Shown: positions 49,255 through 59,540 of the stretch, piece after piece
Layout: each line of letters starts with the position of its first letter
Position numbering within the stretch: position 1 is the stretch's first letter
NCBI GenBank assembly: GCA_028293625.1
Contig: JAQGOL010000025.1
Location: 62,001 to 126,000, forward strand
DNA length: 64,000 bases
Source of the DNA: Chthoniobacteraceae bacterium
GTDB taxonomy: Bacteria; Verrucomicrobiota; Verrucomicrobiia; Chthoniobacterales; Chthoniobacteraceae
Direction of reading: 5' to 3'
Made by a program: the position numbers and the translations under genes
Notes under the pieces: generated by a model
Told to the model about the DNA's origin: nothing
The model's input: only the letters and a program-made list of their open reading frames with translations
The model's database searches: none

Positions 49255-51657
49255 ATGCTTGAAGAGGCCGATCCACACTCTCCTTTTGGCACGAACAGTC
49301 CCACCCTGGTTAAGGATTTTCCATCCCCAGAGTTGCCGGCCCCTTTCATCCTCCACATCGTTCCCGTCTGCGGCCTGGTGCTTTTCCCGGGAATGATCGC
49401 CCCTTTGATGTTGGGAGCGGAAGTAACCAAAGGTCTGCTCATCGAGCCACTGGCCGAAAATCAAACAGTGGGGGTTCTTGCCCAGAGGAACCAAACCGTG
49501 AAAGAGCCGGGCGAAAGCGACCTTTTTTCAATTGGCTGCATGGCGCAAATCGTGCGCCTGGTTCCCCAGCCGGACGGCGGAATGCTGCTCCTTGTGGAAG
49601 GGATGCAACGTTTTGCATTGCGTAAAATGCTCCCCCTTAAATCGGGGTTCGACGCCGAAATCGAAATTTTGACTCCCAGAACGCCTCCCGGCAGCGACAA
49701 ACAATGGGAAACGGCGATCCACACTCTCCGGGCCTCCGCTCTGAAGCTTCTTGAAATGATGCCCGAGGTTCCCGAGGAAGCGCGCGCCACCATCGCATCC
49801 ATTCATGATGGCGAACAACTCACCGACCTGCTTGCCACCAATCTTCCGATCGAGGTGGAGCAAAAACAGGTTCTTCTTGAAGAACTCGATGTGGCGGCGC
49901 GGTTGCGCGGGGTCCAGGGACATATCACGCATCAACTCGGCATTGTGCAGATCCAGCAAAGTTTATTGCAGGAAGTCCAAACCCAGTTCAGCGAGGCGCA
50001 GCGCCGCGCGTACCTCCATGAACAGTTGCGCGCCATCCATCGGCAACTCGGCGATGACGATCCGACTAAACAAACCGTCCAACTCCGCGAACAGCTCATA
50101 AACGCAGGACTCAGCGCCGAAACCATGGATCTTGCCGAGCGCGAACTTCGACGGCTTGCATTCGTGCCGCCCGCAAGCCCTGAATACTGCGTCATTGTCA
50201 GCTATCTTGAAACCCTTGCCGGGCTCCCCTGGCAAAAAGTCAGCACGGACACCCTCGACCTTGATCAGGCACAACGCATCCTCGACCGCGATCACTTCAA
50301 CCTGGTCCAGGTCAAATGCCGGCTTATTGAATACCTGGCAGTCCGTAAACTCAATCCCGGCGCCCGCGGCTCAATCCTCTGTTTTCTTGGACCGCCCGGC
50401 GTGGGAAAAACCAGCCTCGGCCAGTCCGTGGCCGACGCATTGGGACGCAGGTTTGCCCGGGTCAGCCTGGGCGGCATCCGCGATGAGGCCGAGATCCGAG
50501 GCCACCGCCGCAGTTACATCGGCTCGATGCCCGGCCGCATGATCCAGGAGCTGCGCCGGACCGGCACTCGCAACCCGGTTTTCATGCTTGATGAGGTCGA
50601 CAAAATCGGCGCCGATTTTCGGGGCGACCCGGCAAGCGCCCTGCTCGAAGTGCTCGATCCATGGCAAAACCAGGCTTTCGTTGATCGTTATCTTGATGTG
50701 CCATTCGATTTCTCGAAAGTCATTTTCATTGCCACCGCCAACTCGCTCGATCCGATCCCCGCGCCGTTGCGCGATCGCATGGAAATTCTCGAATTGCCCG
50801 GTTACACCGAACGCGAAAAGCTTGCCATTGCTCAACAATTCCTCCTGCCGCGGCAACTGATTGAAAACGGACTGACGCCTGAAACCTGTTTTTGGGAACC
50901 TGGCGTTTTGCAGCGCATCATCAGCGATTACACACACGAGGCCGGCGTCCGGGAACTCGAACGCCAGATCGCAGCCGTCTGCCGGCGGATCGCTTCCCAG
51001 ATCGCGCGAGGCCAATGCCGGCAGGGGCGCATTGCCGAGCCGCTTTTAAGCCAGATTCTTGGTCCCGCGAAGTTTGTGCGTGAACAACGCCTCAAGGCCG
51101 ATATCCCGGGAATCGCCACCGCGCTGGCTTACACACCCATGGGCGGCGAAATCCTGCACGTGGAAGCGACCCGCTATTTTGGCAAAGGCAATATCAAGCT
51201 CACCGGCCAGCTTGGTGCAATCATGCGCGAATCGGTGGAAACCGCCATTAGCCTTTTACGCAGCCGGGCGGCGACGCTGGGAATCAATGCCCAGGCGTTT
51301 ATTCAAAACGACATCCACGTCCATCTCCCCTGCGGCGCCGTCCCCAAGGATGGCCCCTCGGCCGGCATTGCCATGTTTACGGCGCTCGCTTCCCTTTTTA
51401 CCAATACCGCCGTGCATGCCGATCTTGCCATGACCGGAGAAATCACCCTACGCGGATCGGTTCTCCCGGTCAGCGGATTGAAAGAAAAGAGTCTGGCGGC
51501 GATGCGTGCCGGAATCCGGCGCGTCTTGATCCCCAAGCTCAACGAAAAGGATCTGGCCGAAGTGCCCGAGGAAGTGCGCGAATACCTCATCTTCACCCCC
51601 GTGGAATCTGTCGACGAAGTGCTCAGCCTTGCCCTGCATGAGCACTCCGGGTTTTAA
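49255..51657 (+). CDS. lon: ATP-dependent protease Lon
   Basis: LAN domain, Walker A FLGPPGVGKTSLGQSVADALGR, catalytic Ser in PKDGPSAGIAM and Lys in SGLKEKSLAA; ORF extends to 49210. Confidence 0.96.
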   Translation: MLEEADPHSPFGTNSPTLVKDFPSPELPAPFILHIVPVCGLVLFPGMIAPLMLGAEVTKGLLIEPLAENQTVGVLAQRNQTVKEPGESDLFSIGCMAQIVRLVPQPDGGMLLLVEGMQRFALRKMLPLKSGFDAEIEILTPRTPPGSDKQWETAIHTLRASALKLLEMMPEVPEEARATIASIHDGEQLTDLLATNLPIEVEQKQVLLEELDVAARLRGVQGHITHQLGIVQIQQSLLQEVQTQFSEAQRRAYLHEQLRAIHRQLGDDDPTKQTVQLREQLINAGLSAETMDLAERELRRLAFVPPASPEYCVIVSYLETLAGLPWQKVSTDTLDLDQAQRILDRDHFNLVQVKCRLIEYLAVRKLNPGARGSILCFLGPPGVGKTSLGQSVADALGRRFARVSLGGIRDEAEIRGHRRSYIGSMPGRMIQELRRTGTRNPVFMLDEVDKIGADFRGDPASALLEVLDPWQNQAFVDRYLDVPFDFSKVIFIATANSLDPIPAPLRDRMEILELPGYTEREKLAIAQQFLLPRQLIENGLTPETCFWEPGVLQRIISDYTHEAGVRELERQIAAVCRRIASQIARGQCRQGRIAEPLLSQILGPAKFVREQRLKADIPGIATALAYTPMGGEILHVEATRYFGKGNIKLTGQLGAIMRESVETAISLLRSRAATLGINAQAFIQNDIHVHLPCGAVPKDGPSAGIAMFTALASLFTNTAVHADLAMTGEITLRGSVLPVSGLKEKSLAAMRAGIRRVLIPKLNEKDLAEVPEEVREYLIFTPVESVDEVLSLALHEHSGF

Positions 51658-51663
51658 CGGCTT

Positions 51664-52764
51664 TCACACAGCGGCTGTGAGCGGCACCACCCACGACGCC
51701 GGGGTCCATGCGCCTGTTTCCCAACGATCCGCGCTGGCGTACTCGCGCACAACCAATTCGCTTTCGCTGATTTCCACATGGAAAAAAGCCTGCGCATCCA
51801 TTTTGTAATGGCTTGAATTGTCGACGTTAAAGATCGGGATTCCCGACGCCGCCTTCGTCCCGGCTCCATCCCATTTAAAGACATTGCGAGCATGGGTATG
51901 GCCGTAAAAAATCGCCGCGATCTGATAACCGCGGATTGCCTCGTAAAAGCTATGCACGTCGCACGGATCCCATTCCTTGTTCTCAAAAGGCGCGTCCGGA
52001 TCGCATCCCTTGGCGCTGGTATACCGGCCGATATCGACATGATGAAGCAGGACAACCGGCCGCCCGCTTTTGCCCACTTTTTCAGCCAGATCGGCGCGTA
52101 AAAACTCGAGGCTGTCGAGGGCGGCAAAACGCCGTTTCCGCGTCACCTCAGGCGCCGTGCCGACGATAAGCCCCAGGCAGACAAAATGCACGTGCCCCCA
52201 GTCCCAGGAATAATGGAGACCATTTGAAGAAATGTTACCGACTCCGGGACGCTCCTTGTTGCGTGCGATAATGTGATCGAGCACCAATCCTTTGCCGTGC
52301 GGCGCATCATGGTTGCCGTGAATCTCATACACCGGATACTTCAGCTTGCCGTCCGTCCCCGTCAGCCCGAACCCGGCGTTCCATGCCTCCCATTCGGTCT
52401 GTTGCATCCGGGAAAAAACCGGCCCCTCCTTGTCGCCGCTGTCGATCAGATCCCCCACATGGATCAGGCCGCGTGGCGCAGAGACCATTCCGGCCCGGGA
52501 CGCCGCGGGAATGGTCGTCCCGGGCAGCTTGTTCAGAGTTTCAATCAAACGCGAACCGACCTCGGCCGACGCCTCATCGAGCATGCCCGGGTTTTCGCTA
52601 TCGGCGCAAAAATGAGTGTCACCGATCAGAAAAAAACTGACACCATCATTTTGGGCCGCCCCGGCCGGACGCAATGTGAAAATGCCGGCGGCCGCCGCGG
52701 CAGCGGTCGTGCCAATAAATCTGCGTCTCGAAACATTCTGCAGGGAGGAACTGGGAGTATTCAT
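51664..52764 (-). CDS. Tat-exported metallophosphoesterase
   Basis: NVSRRRFIGTTAAAAAAG Tat signal; IGDTHFC, HVGDLIDSGD, EIHGNHDAPHG, FYGHTHARN; start trimmed from 52884. Confidence 0.92.
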   Translation of the reverse strand: MNTPSSSLQNVSRRRFIGTTAAAAAAGIFTLRPAGAAQNDGVSFFLIGDTHFCADSENPGMLDEASAEVGSRLIETLNKLPGTTIPAASRAGMVSAPRGLIHVGDLIDSGDKEGPVFSRMQQTEWEAWNAGFGLTGTDGKLKYPVYEIHGNHDAPHGKGLVLDHIIARNKERPGVGNISSNGLHYSWDWGHVHFVCLGLIVGTAPEVTRKRRFAALDSLEFLRADLAEKVGKSGRPVVLLHHVDIGRYTSAKGCDPDAPFENKEWDPCDVHSFYEAIRGYQIAAIFYGHTHARNVFKWDGAGTKAASGIPIFNVDNSSHYKMDAQAFFHVEISESELVVREYASADRWETGAWTPASWVVPLTAAV

Positions 52765-52820
52765 GCGCGTGAAAACCACACTGTAGCCGCCGTTTTCCAG
52801 GCGCCAATCCTGCAGAAAAT

Positions 52821-54221
52821 TCAGACATCCGAATCTTCTCCCGCATCGGGCAGCCCTTGCACACCGATAGAGAACTGCCGGCATTTTCGGCGTAACGTTA
52901 CCCGGTTCATCCCGGTCTCGCGTGCCAGGATCGTCGGCTTGTTATCAAAACGCGTCAGCAAGTGCCGCAATGCCATTTCCTCCAGCTCCCCGGCCATCGT
53001 GTTATAATTGGCTCCATCTTTCAGACGCGTATCAAGCCAGGCTGCCAACACCGGCTGAAGCGTGTCGGACTCCACGGCCAGGCTTACGCACTCCCGAATA
53101 TCGCGTGGCAGATGATGGGGCAAAATCACCGAGCCGCTTGAAACCGCGATCGCGTGCTCAAGCACATTGCGCAGCTCCCGCACGTTGCCGGGCCAATCAT
53201 GCCGTGCCAGCAGTTCAAGGGAGGCGGGCGCCAGCTGCACCGAACGTTCCGGACAAAGCGAACCGAGAAAAAAATTCGCGAGCGCCGGCAGATCGCCCCC
53301 GCGTTCCCGCAGAGCCGGCATCGCAATCTCCAGCACGTGCAACCGGTAATAGAGGTCCTCACGAAAACGGCCGGCGCGTACTTCCTCCCGCAATGCCTTA
53401 TGCGTGGCGGTGATCAGGCGCAGGTTAACCCTCAGATCCTCACGGCCCCCCACCCTCGTAAATGTGCGCTCCTCGACAAACCGCAAAAGTTTGGCCTGCA
53501 CCGAAAGCGGAATGTCGCCGATCTCATCCAAAAAAAGCGTGCCGCCCTGCGCCCGCTCAATGTGCCCCGGGCGCGCCGCGCCGGCTCCGGTGAACGCGTT
53601 TTTTTCGTGCCCGAAAAGTTCGGCTTCCAGCAACGACTCAGGCAACGCGCTGCAATGCAAAGTAATAAATGGAGCGGCCCGGCGCGCCCCATTTGCGTGA
53701 ATGACTTTGGCCGTGAGCGTTTTACCCGTTCCCGTCGGTCCGGCGATGAGAACCGGCACATCGCTCGCGCAAGCATGGGCAATCTCGACAAAGCTACGCT
53801 GCATGGCGGGTGCCGCGCCGACCAGCATTGCAAACGATTGCGGCACCGCGGCCGGCAGCGTCGCACTAAGCACCTGTCTCATGGTTTCCTGCACCTCGTG
53901 CAACTCCAACGGCTTGAGCAAATACGAGGCTGCACCGAGCCGTTTTGCCGCCACGGCGTTATCCAAAGTCCCGTGCGCTGTAACAATAATCACCGGCAAC
54001 GCGGGCCGGTCCCGGCGAATCCGCTCAAGCACCTCCAGCCCGCTCATGTCGGGCAGTCCGATATCCAGGATCACAAGGGAAAACTCACCCAGAACCAGTT
54101 CGCTGAATGCTTTCGCGCCCGAAGCACAGAGACGCGCATCGTGACCCAGGCGCCGGCAGACTGCCGCGAGTGCGGAGGCGAGGGCGTGTTCGTCTTCGAT
54201 AATTAAAATGGGGTTTGTCAT
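52821..54221 (-). CDS. NtrC-family sigma54-dependent response regulator
   Basis: 466 aa; receiver (LVILDIGLPDMSG), AAA+ (GPTGTGKTLTAK, GGTLFLDEIGDIP), Fis-type HTH; ends GMNRVTLRRKCRQFSIGVQ. Confidence 0.94.
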   Translation of the reverse strand: MTNPILIIEDEHALASALAAVCRRLGHDARLCASGAKAFSELVLGEFSLVILDIGLPDMSGLEVLERIRRDRPALPVIIVTAHGTLDNAVAAKRLGAASYLLKPLELHEVQETMRQVLSATLPAAVPQSFAMLVGAAPAMQRSFVEIAHACASDVPVLIAGPTGTGKTLTAKVIHANGARRAAPFITLHCSALPESLLEAELFGHEKNAFTGAGAARPGHIERAQGGTLFLDEIGDIPLSVQAKLLRFVEERTFTRVGGREDLRVNLRLITATHKALREEVRAGRFREDLYYRLHVLEIAMPALRERGGDLPALANFFLGSLCPERSVQLAPASLELLARHDWPGNVRELRNVLEHAIAVSSGSVILPHHLPRDIRECVSLAVESDTLQPVLAAWLDTRLKDGANYNTMAGELEEMALRHLLTRFDNKPTILARETGMNRVTLRRKCRQFSIGVQGLPDAGEDSDV

Positions 54222-55564
54222 GGGAAAAGAGGTGAAGCCGGCAGCGCAAGGATCACCTCCCCGCCGCCTTCGCTCCGGTTGCCGACCCGGAGCGCGCCGC
54301 CATGGGCTTTGAGAATTTCAGCGCACACATTGAGCCCGATCCCCATGCCACCTTCTTTCTCGGAAAAAAACAGATCGGCATGATGCGCAAGCGCCGCCTC
54401 GGAAAAACCGGGACCCGAATCGCGGAAGGCGAGCTGGACGCCGCTCTCGTCGTTCGTGACGGAGATCGTGAGCAGCCCTCCCATCGGCATTGCCTGGATC
54501 GCGTTGAGGAGCACATTCCCGATGGCCTGTGCCAGCCGACGCGCATCCACGCACACCTGAACCCCGGCCGGCAAATCATTGACCAATTTCACCCCCGCAT
54601 GCGCCGCCGTGCCGCCATGCGCTCTCACCATTTCTTTGACGATCTGGCAGAGATCGCCGACCGCCATCCGTGGCGGCATTGGACGCGCAAGAAACATCCA
54701 TTGATTAACCAACCCCTCGATCCGCATCGTTTCATCGAGCAGCACAGGAATTGAATCCGCGGCGGTCTCCTCAAGATGCCCCGGCAGCGCCGACTCCAGA
54801 AGTTGCGCATGCATCCGGATGGCCGAAAGCGGATTGTGAATCTCGTGGGCCAGTCCGGTGACCATGCGCCCCAGGATCGCAAGCCGCTCCGCCTGTTCCC
54901 GGCGCAACCGTTCTTCGGCAAGCTGCGCGCGCGTCCCCAGGTATGCACGCGCCAGCTGACCGATCTCATCGGCGCGTTCCGCTCCTGGAAGAGTCGCCTC
55001 CATATCCTCCTCAATGTGTGGCAAACGCCGCGCAAGCAGCCGCAACGGGTGTACCACTCCCCGCGCCAGCGTCCACGCCAGCGCCAGCGAGAGACCCCAA
55101 AATGCGCCCAAGACGCCCACCGTTTGTGGCTGAAAAATAAACCGCGCCTCCGAGGCGCGCACCAAAAGCAACTCAATCTCCTCTGAAACGCCCACCGCCA
55201 CGGCCTCAAATCCACCGCGTGCCCACACCTCCCCCGGAACCCGGTGCGCTTCAGTCATTGCGTCCATTTTTCCAGCCGCCGCCGTCCGCACGATCTCGCT
55301 GAACCGCGCATCGCGGCGCGGCCAGAGATAGACCTCCATCCCCAATACCCGGCTCAATGATTCACTGGTCCGTTCACTCGCGGCCAGCCTTGCGCTGCGA
55401 ATAAACTCCGCATTCGTCCGGGCAAGCGCCGCGAACAAACTCCGCGACTCGTGGACTGCGGAGAGATGCAGCCACGCCACCAATGCCAATGATCCAGCCG
55501 CCACAAAAAGCAGGAATGGAATGGCGATTCGCAGCCAAAGGCTTCGAAAATGGCGGGGCGGCAT
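54218..55564 (-). CDS. Sensor histidine kinase
   Basis: 448 aa; TM segments, HAMP-like, GLAHEIHNPLSAIRMHAQLLE, GMGIGLNVCAEILKAHGG; 4-nt overlap with the response regulator. Confidence 0.93.
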   Translation of the reverse strand: MPPRHFRSLWLRIAIPFLLFVAAGSLALVAWLHLSAVHESRSLFAALARTNAEFIRSARLAASERTSESLSRVLGMEVYLWPRRDARFSEIVRTAAAGKMDAMTEAHRVPGEVWARGGFEAVAVGVSEEIELLLVRASEARFIFQPQTVGVLGAFWGLSLALAWTLARGVVHPLRLLARRLPHIEEDMEATLPGAERADEIGQLARAYLGTRAQLAEERLRREQAERLAILGRMVTGLAHEIHNPLSAIRMHAQLLESALPGHLEETAADSIPVLLDETMRIEGLVNQWMFLARPMPPRMAVGDLCQIVKEMVRAHGGTAAHAGVKLVNDLPAGVQVCVDARRLAQAIGNVLLNAIQAMPMGGLLTISVTNDESGVQLAFRDSGPGFSEAALAHHADLFFSEKEGGMGIGLNVCAEILKAHGGALRVGNRSEGGGEVILALPASPLFP

Positions 55565-55692
55565 GGCTGCAATCTATCCATCCAAAAAAATTGGCGAGGT
55601 TATTTTATATCCGGCACAATTTTCCCAAAAAAGAGGAGGGCCGCTCTGTGCAGCGGATTGGTGAATGAAAGAAATCGAAAACAACGATTGCA

Positions 55693-55716
55693 ATACCATA
55701 CTGGGTTAGTATGTAT
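55693..55716. promoter_or_regulatory. Rrf2-like imperfect palindrome upstream of the sulfate operon
   Basis: ATACCATACTGGGTTAGTATGTAT: CATACT-gggtt-AGTATG core, flanked by ATA/TAT. Confidence 0.35.
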
Positions 55717-55827
55717 GAAAACACGCGGTCGGCCATGTTGCGCTTCCAATGCGCCTCTTCCATCCCGCGGCAAGCCGTTCGCAAAACCGGCCTTTACGGC
55801 GCCGGGATCTGCTTCTTAAAACTTTCC

Positions 55828-56841
55828 ATGCACCCGCTCTTAATCATCCCAATAGGCCGGCTCAGGCCGCTTCTCGCCGCGCTCGCTTTTGCCAGCGGCG
55901 CCGCGCATGCCGAGACCACCCTGCTAAACGTTTCCTACGACGTCACCCGCGAACTCTTTAAGGAAGTCAACCCGGCGTTCAGCGCGAAATGGAAAGCGGA
56001 GACAGGCGAAACGGTCAGCATCAACCAATCGCACGGAGGATCGAGCAAACAGGTGCGGGCGGTGCTCGATGGGCTCGAAGCGGACGTGGTTACAATGAAT
56101 CAATCGACCGACATCGATGTGCTCGCAGCCGCCGGTCTTGTGGATAAGCAGTGGGAAAGCCGGTTCCCGGAAAACGCGGCGCCTTTTACCTCCACGATCG
56201 TTTTTGTTGTCCGAAAAGGGAACCCCAAGAAGATCAAGGAATGGGTCGACCTGGTCAGGGAAGGTATGCAGGTGATCATTCCAAATCCGAAAACCTCAGG
56301 CAACGGCCGCTACAGCTATCTGGCGGCATGGGGCGTCGCGCGAAAGGCCGCCGGCGGGAGTGATGCGGTCGCCAAGGATTTTGTCACCAAGCTTTTTAAA
56401 AACGTGCCTGTGCTCGACTCCGGCGGCCGTGGCGCAACGACGACTTTTGCCCAGCGCGGCATTGGCGACGTGCTGCTGACCTTTGAAAATGAGGCCGTTC
56501 TTACCCAGAAAGAACTCGGCGGCGGCGGTCTTCAAATTGTCTATCCGTCTTCCAGTATCCTGGCCGAGGCGCCCATTGCCGTGGTTGACAAGGTGGTGGA
56601 CAAAAGAGGGACCCGCAAACAGGCGGAAGCTTATCTGCGGTTTCTTTACTCGCCGGCCGGGCAGGAGCTCGCCGCCAAACATTCGCTTCGGCCCCGCTCC
56701 CCGGAAGTGCTTGCAAAACACGCCGCCGCGTTTCCCCAGCTCAATCTGCTGAGCATCGCCGATGCCGCCGGTGGATGGAGTCAGGCTCAAAAGACGCATT
56801 TTAACGACGGCGGCATTTTTGATCAGATCTATCTCAAGTAA
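55828..56841 (+). CDS. Sulfate/thiosulfate ABC transporter substrate-binding protein
   Basis: Signal peptide then TTLLNVSYDVTRELFKEVNPAFSAKW, NQSHGGSSKQVRAVLDGLEADVVTMNQSTDID; start trimmed from 55711. Confidence 0.95.
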   Translation: MHPLLIIPIGRLRPLLAALAFASGAAHAETTLLNVSYDVTRELFKEVNPAFSAKWKAETGETVSINQSHGGSSKQVRAVLDGLEADVVTMNQSTDIDVLAAAGLVDKQWESRFPENAAPFTSTIVFVVRKGNPKKIKEWVDLVREGMQVIIPNPKTSGNGRYSYLAAWGVARKAAGGSDAVAKDFVTKLFKNVPVLDSGGRGATTTFAQRGIGDVLLTFENEAVLTQKELGGGGLQIVYPSSSILAEAPIAVVDKVVDKRGTRKQAEAYLRFLYSPAGQELAAKHSLRPRSPEVLAKHAAAFPQLNLLSIADAAGGWSQAQKTHFNDGGIFDQIYLK

Positions 56842-56850
56842 CCCATTTCT

Positions 56851-57864
56851 ATGAGCTCCCTCCCTGCGTATCCACTCCCTGAAATTGCTGTTTCCGACTC
56901 CACGCGGATCCAGCCGAGCATCCTCTCGACGATTGGCCGCACGCCGTTGATCCGGCTCAACCGGATCACGCAAGGAGTGCAAGCCACCGTGCTACTGAAA
57001 GGGGAGTTTTTTAATCCGCTTGGCAGTGTAAAGGATCGTATCGGCGCGGCGATGATTGAGGCGGCTGAACGCGATGGCCGGCTGACTCCGGATACCCTGA
57101 TCATTGAACCGACTTCGGGCAATACCGGTATCGCGCTGGCTTTTGTCGCCGCGGCCAAAGGTTACCGGCTCCTGTTGACGATGCCTGAGACGATGAGCCT
57201 TGAGCGGCGCACATTGCTGGCGATGCTCGGCGCGAAACTTGTGCTGACTCCAGCCAGTGAAGGAATGCGCGGTGCCATCCAGCGCGCCCAGGAGCTCCAC
57301 GCTGAGACACCCTCCTCGTGGATCCCGATGCAGTTCAGCAATCCCGCCAACCCGGAGGTGCACCGGCGCACCACGGCCGAGGAAATCTGGCACGATACCA
57401 ATGGGCTGATCGATATTTTTGTCTCAGCGGTGGGAACCGGCGGGACCATCACCGGTGTGGCCGAAGTGATCAAACCGCGCAGACCCGGCTTTCATGCCAT
57501 CGCCGTGGAACCAGCCGGTTCGCCGGTCATCGCACAAACCCTGCGCGGGGAACCGGTCCGGCCCGGGCCGCATAAAATCCAGGGGACCGGCGCGGGATTT
57601 ATTCCCGAGAACCTGAACCTGGAAATCGTCGATCAGGTCGTCGCCGTCAGCAACGAAGATGCGATTGAAATGACCCGGCAACTGGCGCTTCAGGAGGGAA
57701 TCCTGGCGGGCATTTCCACCGGGGCGAACGTTTTTGCGGCACTAAACGCGGCACGGCTTCCTGAAAACAAAGGCAAACTCATCGTTACGGTTGGATGCAG
57801 CACAGGCGAACGTTATTTGAGCACGGACCTGGCCATGGCCGCTCGCAAGGAGGTTGGATCATGA
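56851..57864 (+). CDS. cysK: Cysteine synthase A
   Basis: 337 aa; GRTPLIRLNRIT, GEFFNPLGSVKDRIG, EPTSGNTGIALAFVAAAKGY, GTGGTITGV. Confidence 0.95.
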   Translation: MSSLPAYPLPEIAVSDSTRIQPSILSTIGRTPLIRLNRITQGVQATVLLKGEFFNPLGSVKDRIGAAMIEAAERDGRLTPDTLIIEPTSGNTGIALAFVAAAKGYRLLLTMPETMSLERRTLLAMLGAKLVLTPASEGMRGAIQRAQELHAETPSSWIPMQFSNPANPEVHRRTTAEEIWHDTNGLIDIFVSAVGTGGTITGVAEVIKPRRPGFHAIAVEPAGSPVIAQTLRGEPVRPGPHKIQGTGAGFIPENLNLEIVDQVVAVSNEDAIEMTRQLALQEGILAGISTGANVFAALNAARLPENKGKLIVTVGCSTGERYLSTDLAMAARKEVGS

Positions 57865-58706
57865 CAGCATTGGAGTATACCAACACAATGGCTCCTGATC
57901 CACCCCATGGCCGTGTCACCGAGAAATCACGGCGCTCCATTAAAGAACTGCTGTTGCCCTTGTTTGTCCACGTAGGCGCGAGCGGGCAAAATCTTCGCGC
58001 CGATTCGGTCGGTTTCTGGCGGGTCAACGCAGATCGCTACTGGATGCCGCGGCTCATTTTCCGCGGCACGCAGAGCGAAGAGCCGCCGATCAAGCTGGCC
58101 ATCTTTGCCGGCATCCATGGCGACGAGCCCGCGGGCGTGCTGGCCGTGATCGATTTCCTGCGGTTTATTGAAGAAAACCCGATCCTGGGACGGGCGTATC
58201 ATCTCTACATCTATCCGCTCTGCAATCCGACCGGGTATGAGGATGGGACACGGGAATCGCGCAGTGGCAAGGATCTCAATCGCGAGTTCTGGCATGGATC
58301 CTCCGAGCCGGAAGTCGCTTTGATTGAGCAGGAGCTGATCCGGCACAATTTTAATGGCATCATCGCGCTTCATTCCGATGACACCAGCGACGGGCTTTAC
58401 GGCTTTGTGCGCGGTTCGACCCTCACTGAACTTCTGCTCAAGCCGGCCCTTGCCGCCGCCGAAGCCGCCCTCCCCGTCAACCAAGCCGCTGTGATTGACG
58501 GATTCCATGCAGTCAACGGAATCATTCACACCGCTTACGACGGCATCCTCACCGCGCCACCCGGGACGCGGCCGGCGCCAATGGAAATCATCCTCGAATC
58601 CCCGCATCACGCCCCACTGCATCTCCAGCGAAAAGCTTTCGTGCTTGCCGTGACCGAAATCATCCGCGAATACCGCCGCATGATCTCCTACAGCGCGGAT
58701 CTTTAA
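57861..58706 (+). CDS. M14 / succinylglutamate desuccinylase-aspartoacylase-type zinc hydrolase
   Basis: FAGIHGDEPAGVLAVIDFL (HxxE), LYIYPLCNPTGYEDGTRESRSGKDLNREF, IIALHSDD; ATGA overlap with cysK stop; start trimmed from 57795. Confidence 0.85.
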   Translation: MTALEYTNTMAPDPPHGRVTEKSRRSIKELLLPLFVHVGASGQNLRADSVGFWRVNADRYWMPRLIFRGTQSEEPPIKLAIFAGIHGDEPAGVLAVIDFLRFIEENPILGRAYHLYIYPLCNPTGYEDGTRESRSGKDLNREFWHGSSEPEVALIEQELIRHNFNGIIALHSDDTSDGLYGFVRGSTLTELLLKPALAAAEAALPVNQAAVIDGFHAVNGIIHTAYDGILTAPPGTRPAPMEIILESPHHAPLHLQRKAFVLAVTEIIREYRRMISYSADL

Positions 58707-58709
58707 ATC

Positions 58710-59537
58710 ATGGCGAAATTCCGCGTCCTGCCCGGCTTTGGCCTGTCGCTGGGATACACACTGCTCTATCTGGGGCTGATCGTGCTGATCCCGCTTTCGG
58801 CCACGTTTTTGAAAACAGCCGGGATGAGCTGGGCGGATTTTTTGGCCGCGGTCGCTTCCCCCCGCGTGATGGCATCCTACCGGTTGAGTTTTGGCGCGTC
58901 GTTTATTGCCGCCGCGATCAACACGGCGGCCGGGTTGCTCGTGGCATGGGTGCTGGTGCGTTACTCGTTTCCTGGAAAGAAGGTCGTCGATTCCCTGGTT
59001 GATCTTCCCTTTGCGTTGCCAACAGCCGTGGCGGGTATCGCGCTCACCGCCATTTACGCCCCGAACGGCTGGATCGGTTCCCTGCTGATGCCACTTGGGA
59101 TCAAAAGCGCATTTTCACCATTTGGCGTGATCATCGCGATGACCTTTATCGGTCTTCCTTTCGTTGTGCGCACCGTTCAACCGGTTCTGGAGGATCTCGA
59201 TCCTGAAGTCGAACAAGCCGCCGCCACGCTGGGCGCCAACCGCCTGACCACATTCATTTATGTGATCTTTCCGGAGATCTGGCCGGCGCTTTTAACCGGT
59301 TTTGCCATGGCATTTGCCCGCGCCATTGGCGAATACGGCTCGGTGGTTTTCATCGCCGGGAATATGCCGATGAAAACCGAGATCACGCCGCTGCTGATCA
59401 TCACCAAGCTTGAGCAATACGATTTTCGCGGCGCGACCGCCATTGCCGTCGTGATGCTTGTCGTTTCGTTTATACTCCTGCTCGGCATCAACCTGCTTCA
59501 ACGTTTCACCACCCGGCGCCGCAATGCGTTTGCCTGA
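58710..59537 (+). CDS. cysT: Sulfate ABC transporter permease CysT/CysU
   Basis: 275 aa; [64 protein letters not shown]. Confidence 0.94.
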   Translation: MAKFRVLPGFGLSLGYTLLYLGLIVLIPLSATFLKTAGMSWADFLAAVASPRVMASYRLSFGASFIAAAINTAAGLLVAWVLVRYSFPGKKVVDSLVDLPFALPTAVAGIALTAIYAPNGWIGSLLMPLGIKSAFSPFGVIIAMTFIGLPFVVRTVQPVLEDLDPEVEQAAATLGANRLTTFIYVIFPEIWPALLTGFAMAFARAIGEYGSVVFIAGNMPMKTEITPLLIITKLEQYDFRGATAIAVVMLVVSFILLLGINLLQRFTTRRRNAFA

Positions 59538-59540
59538 CCG

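Noticed and set aside
53154-54206. 350-aa ORF antisense to the NtrC-type regulator
   Set aside because: Shadow ORF opposite AAA+ motifs
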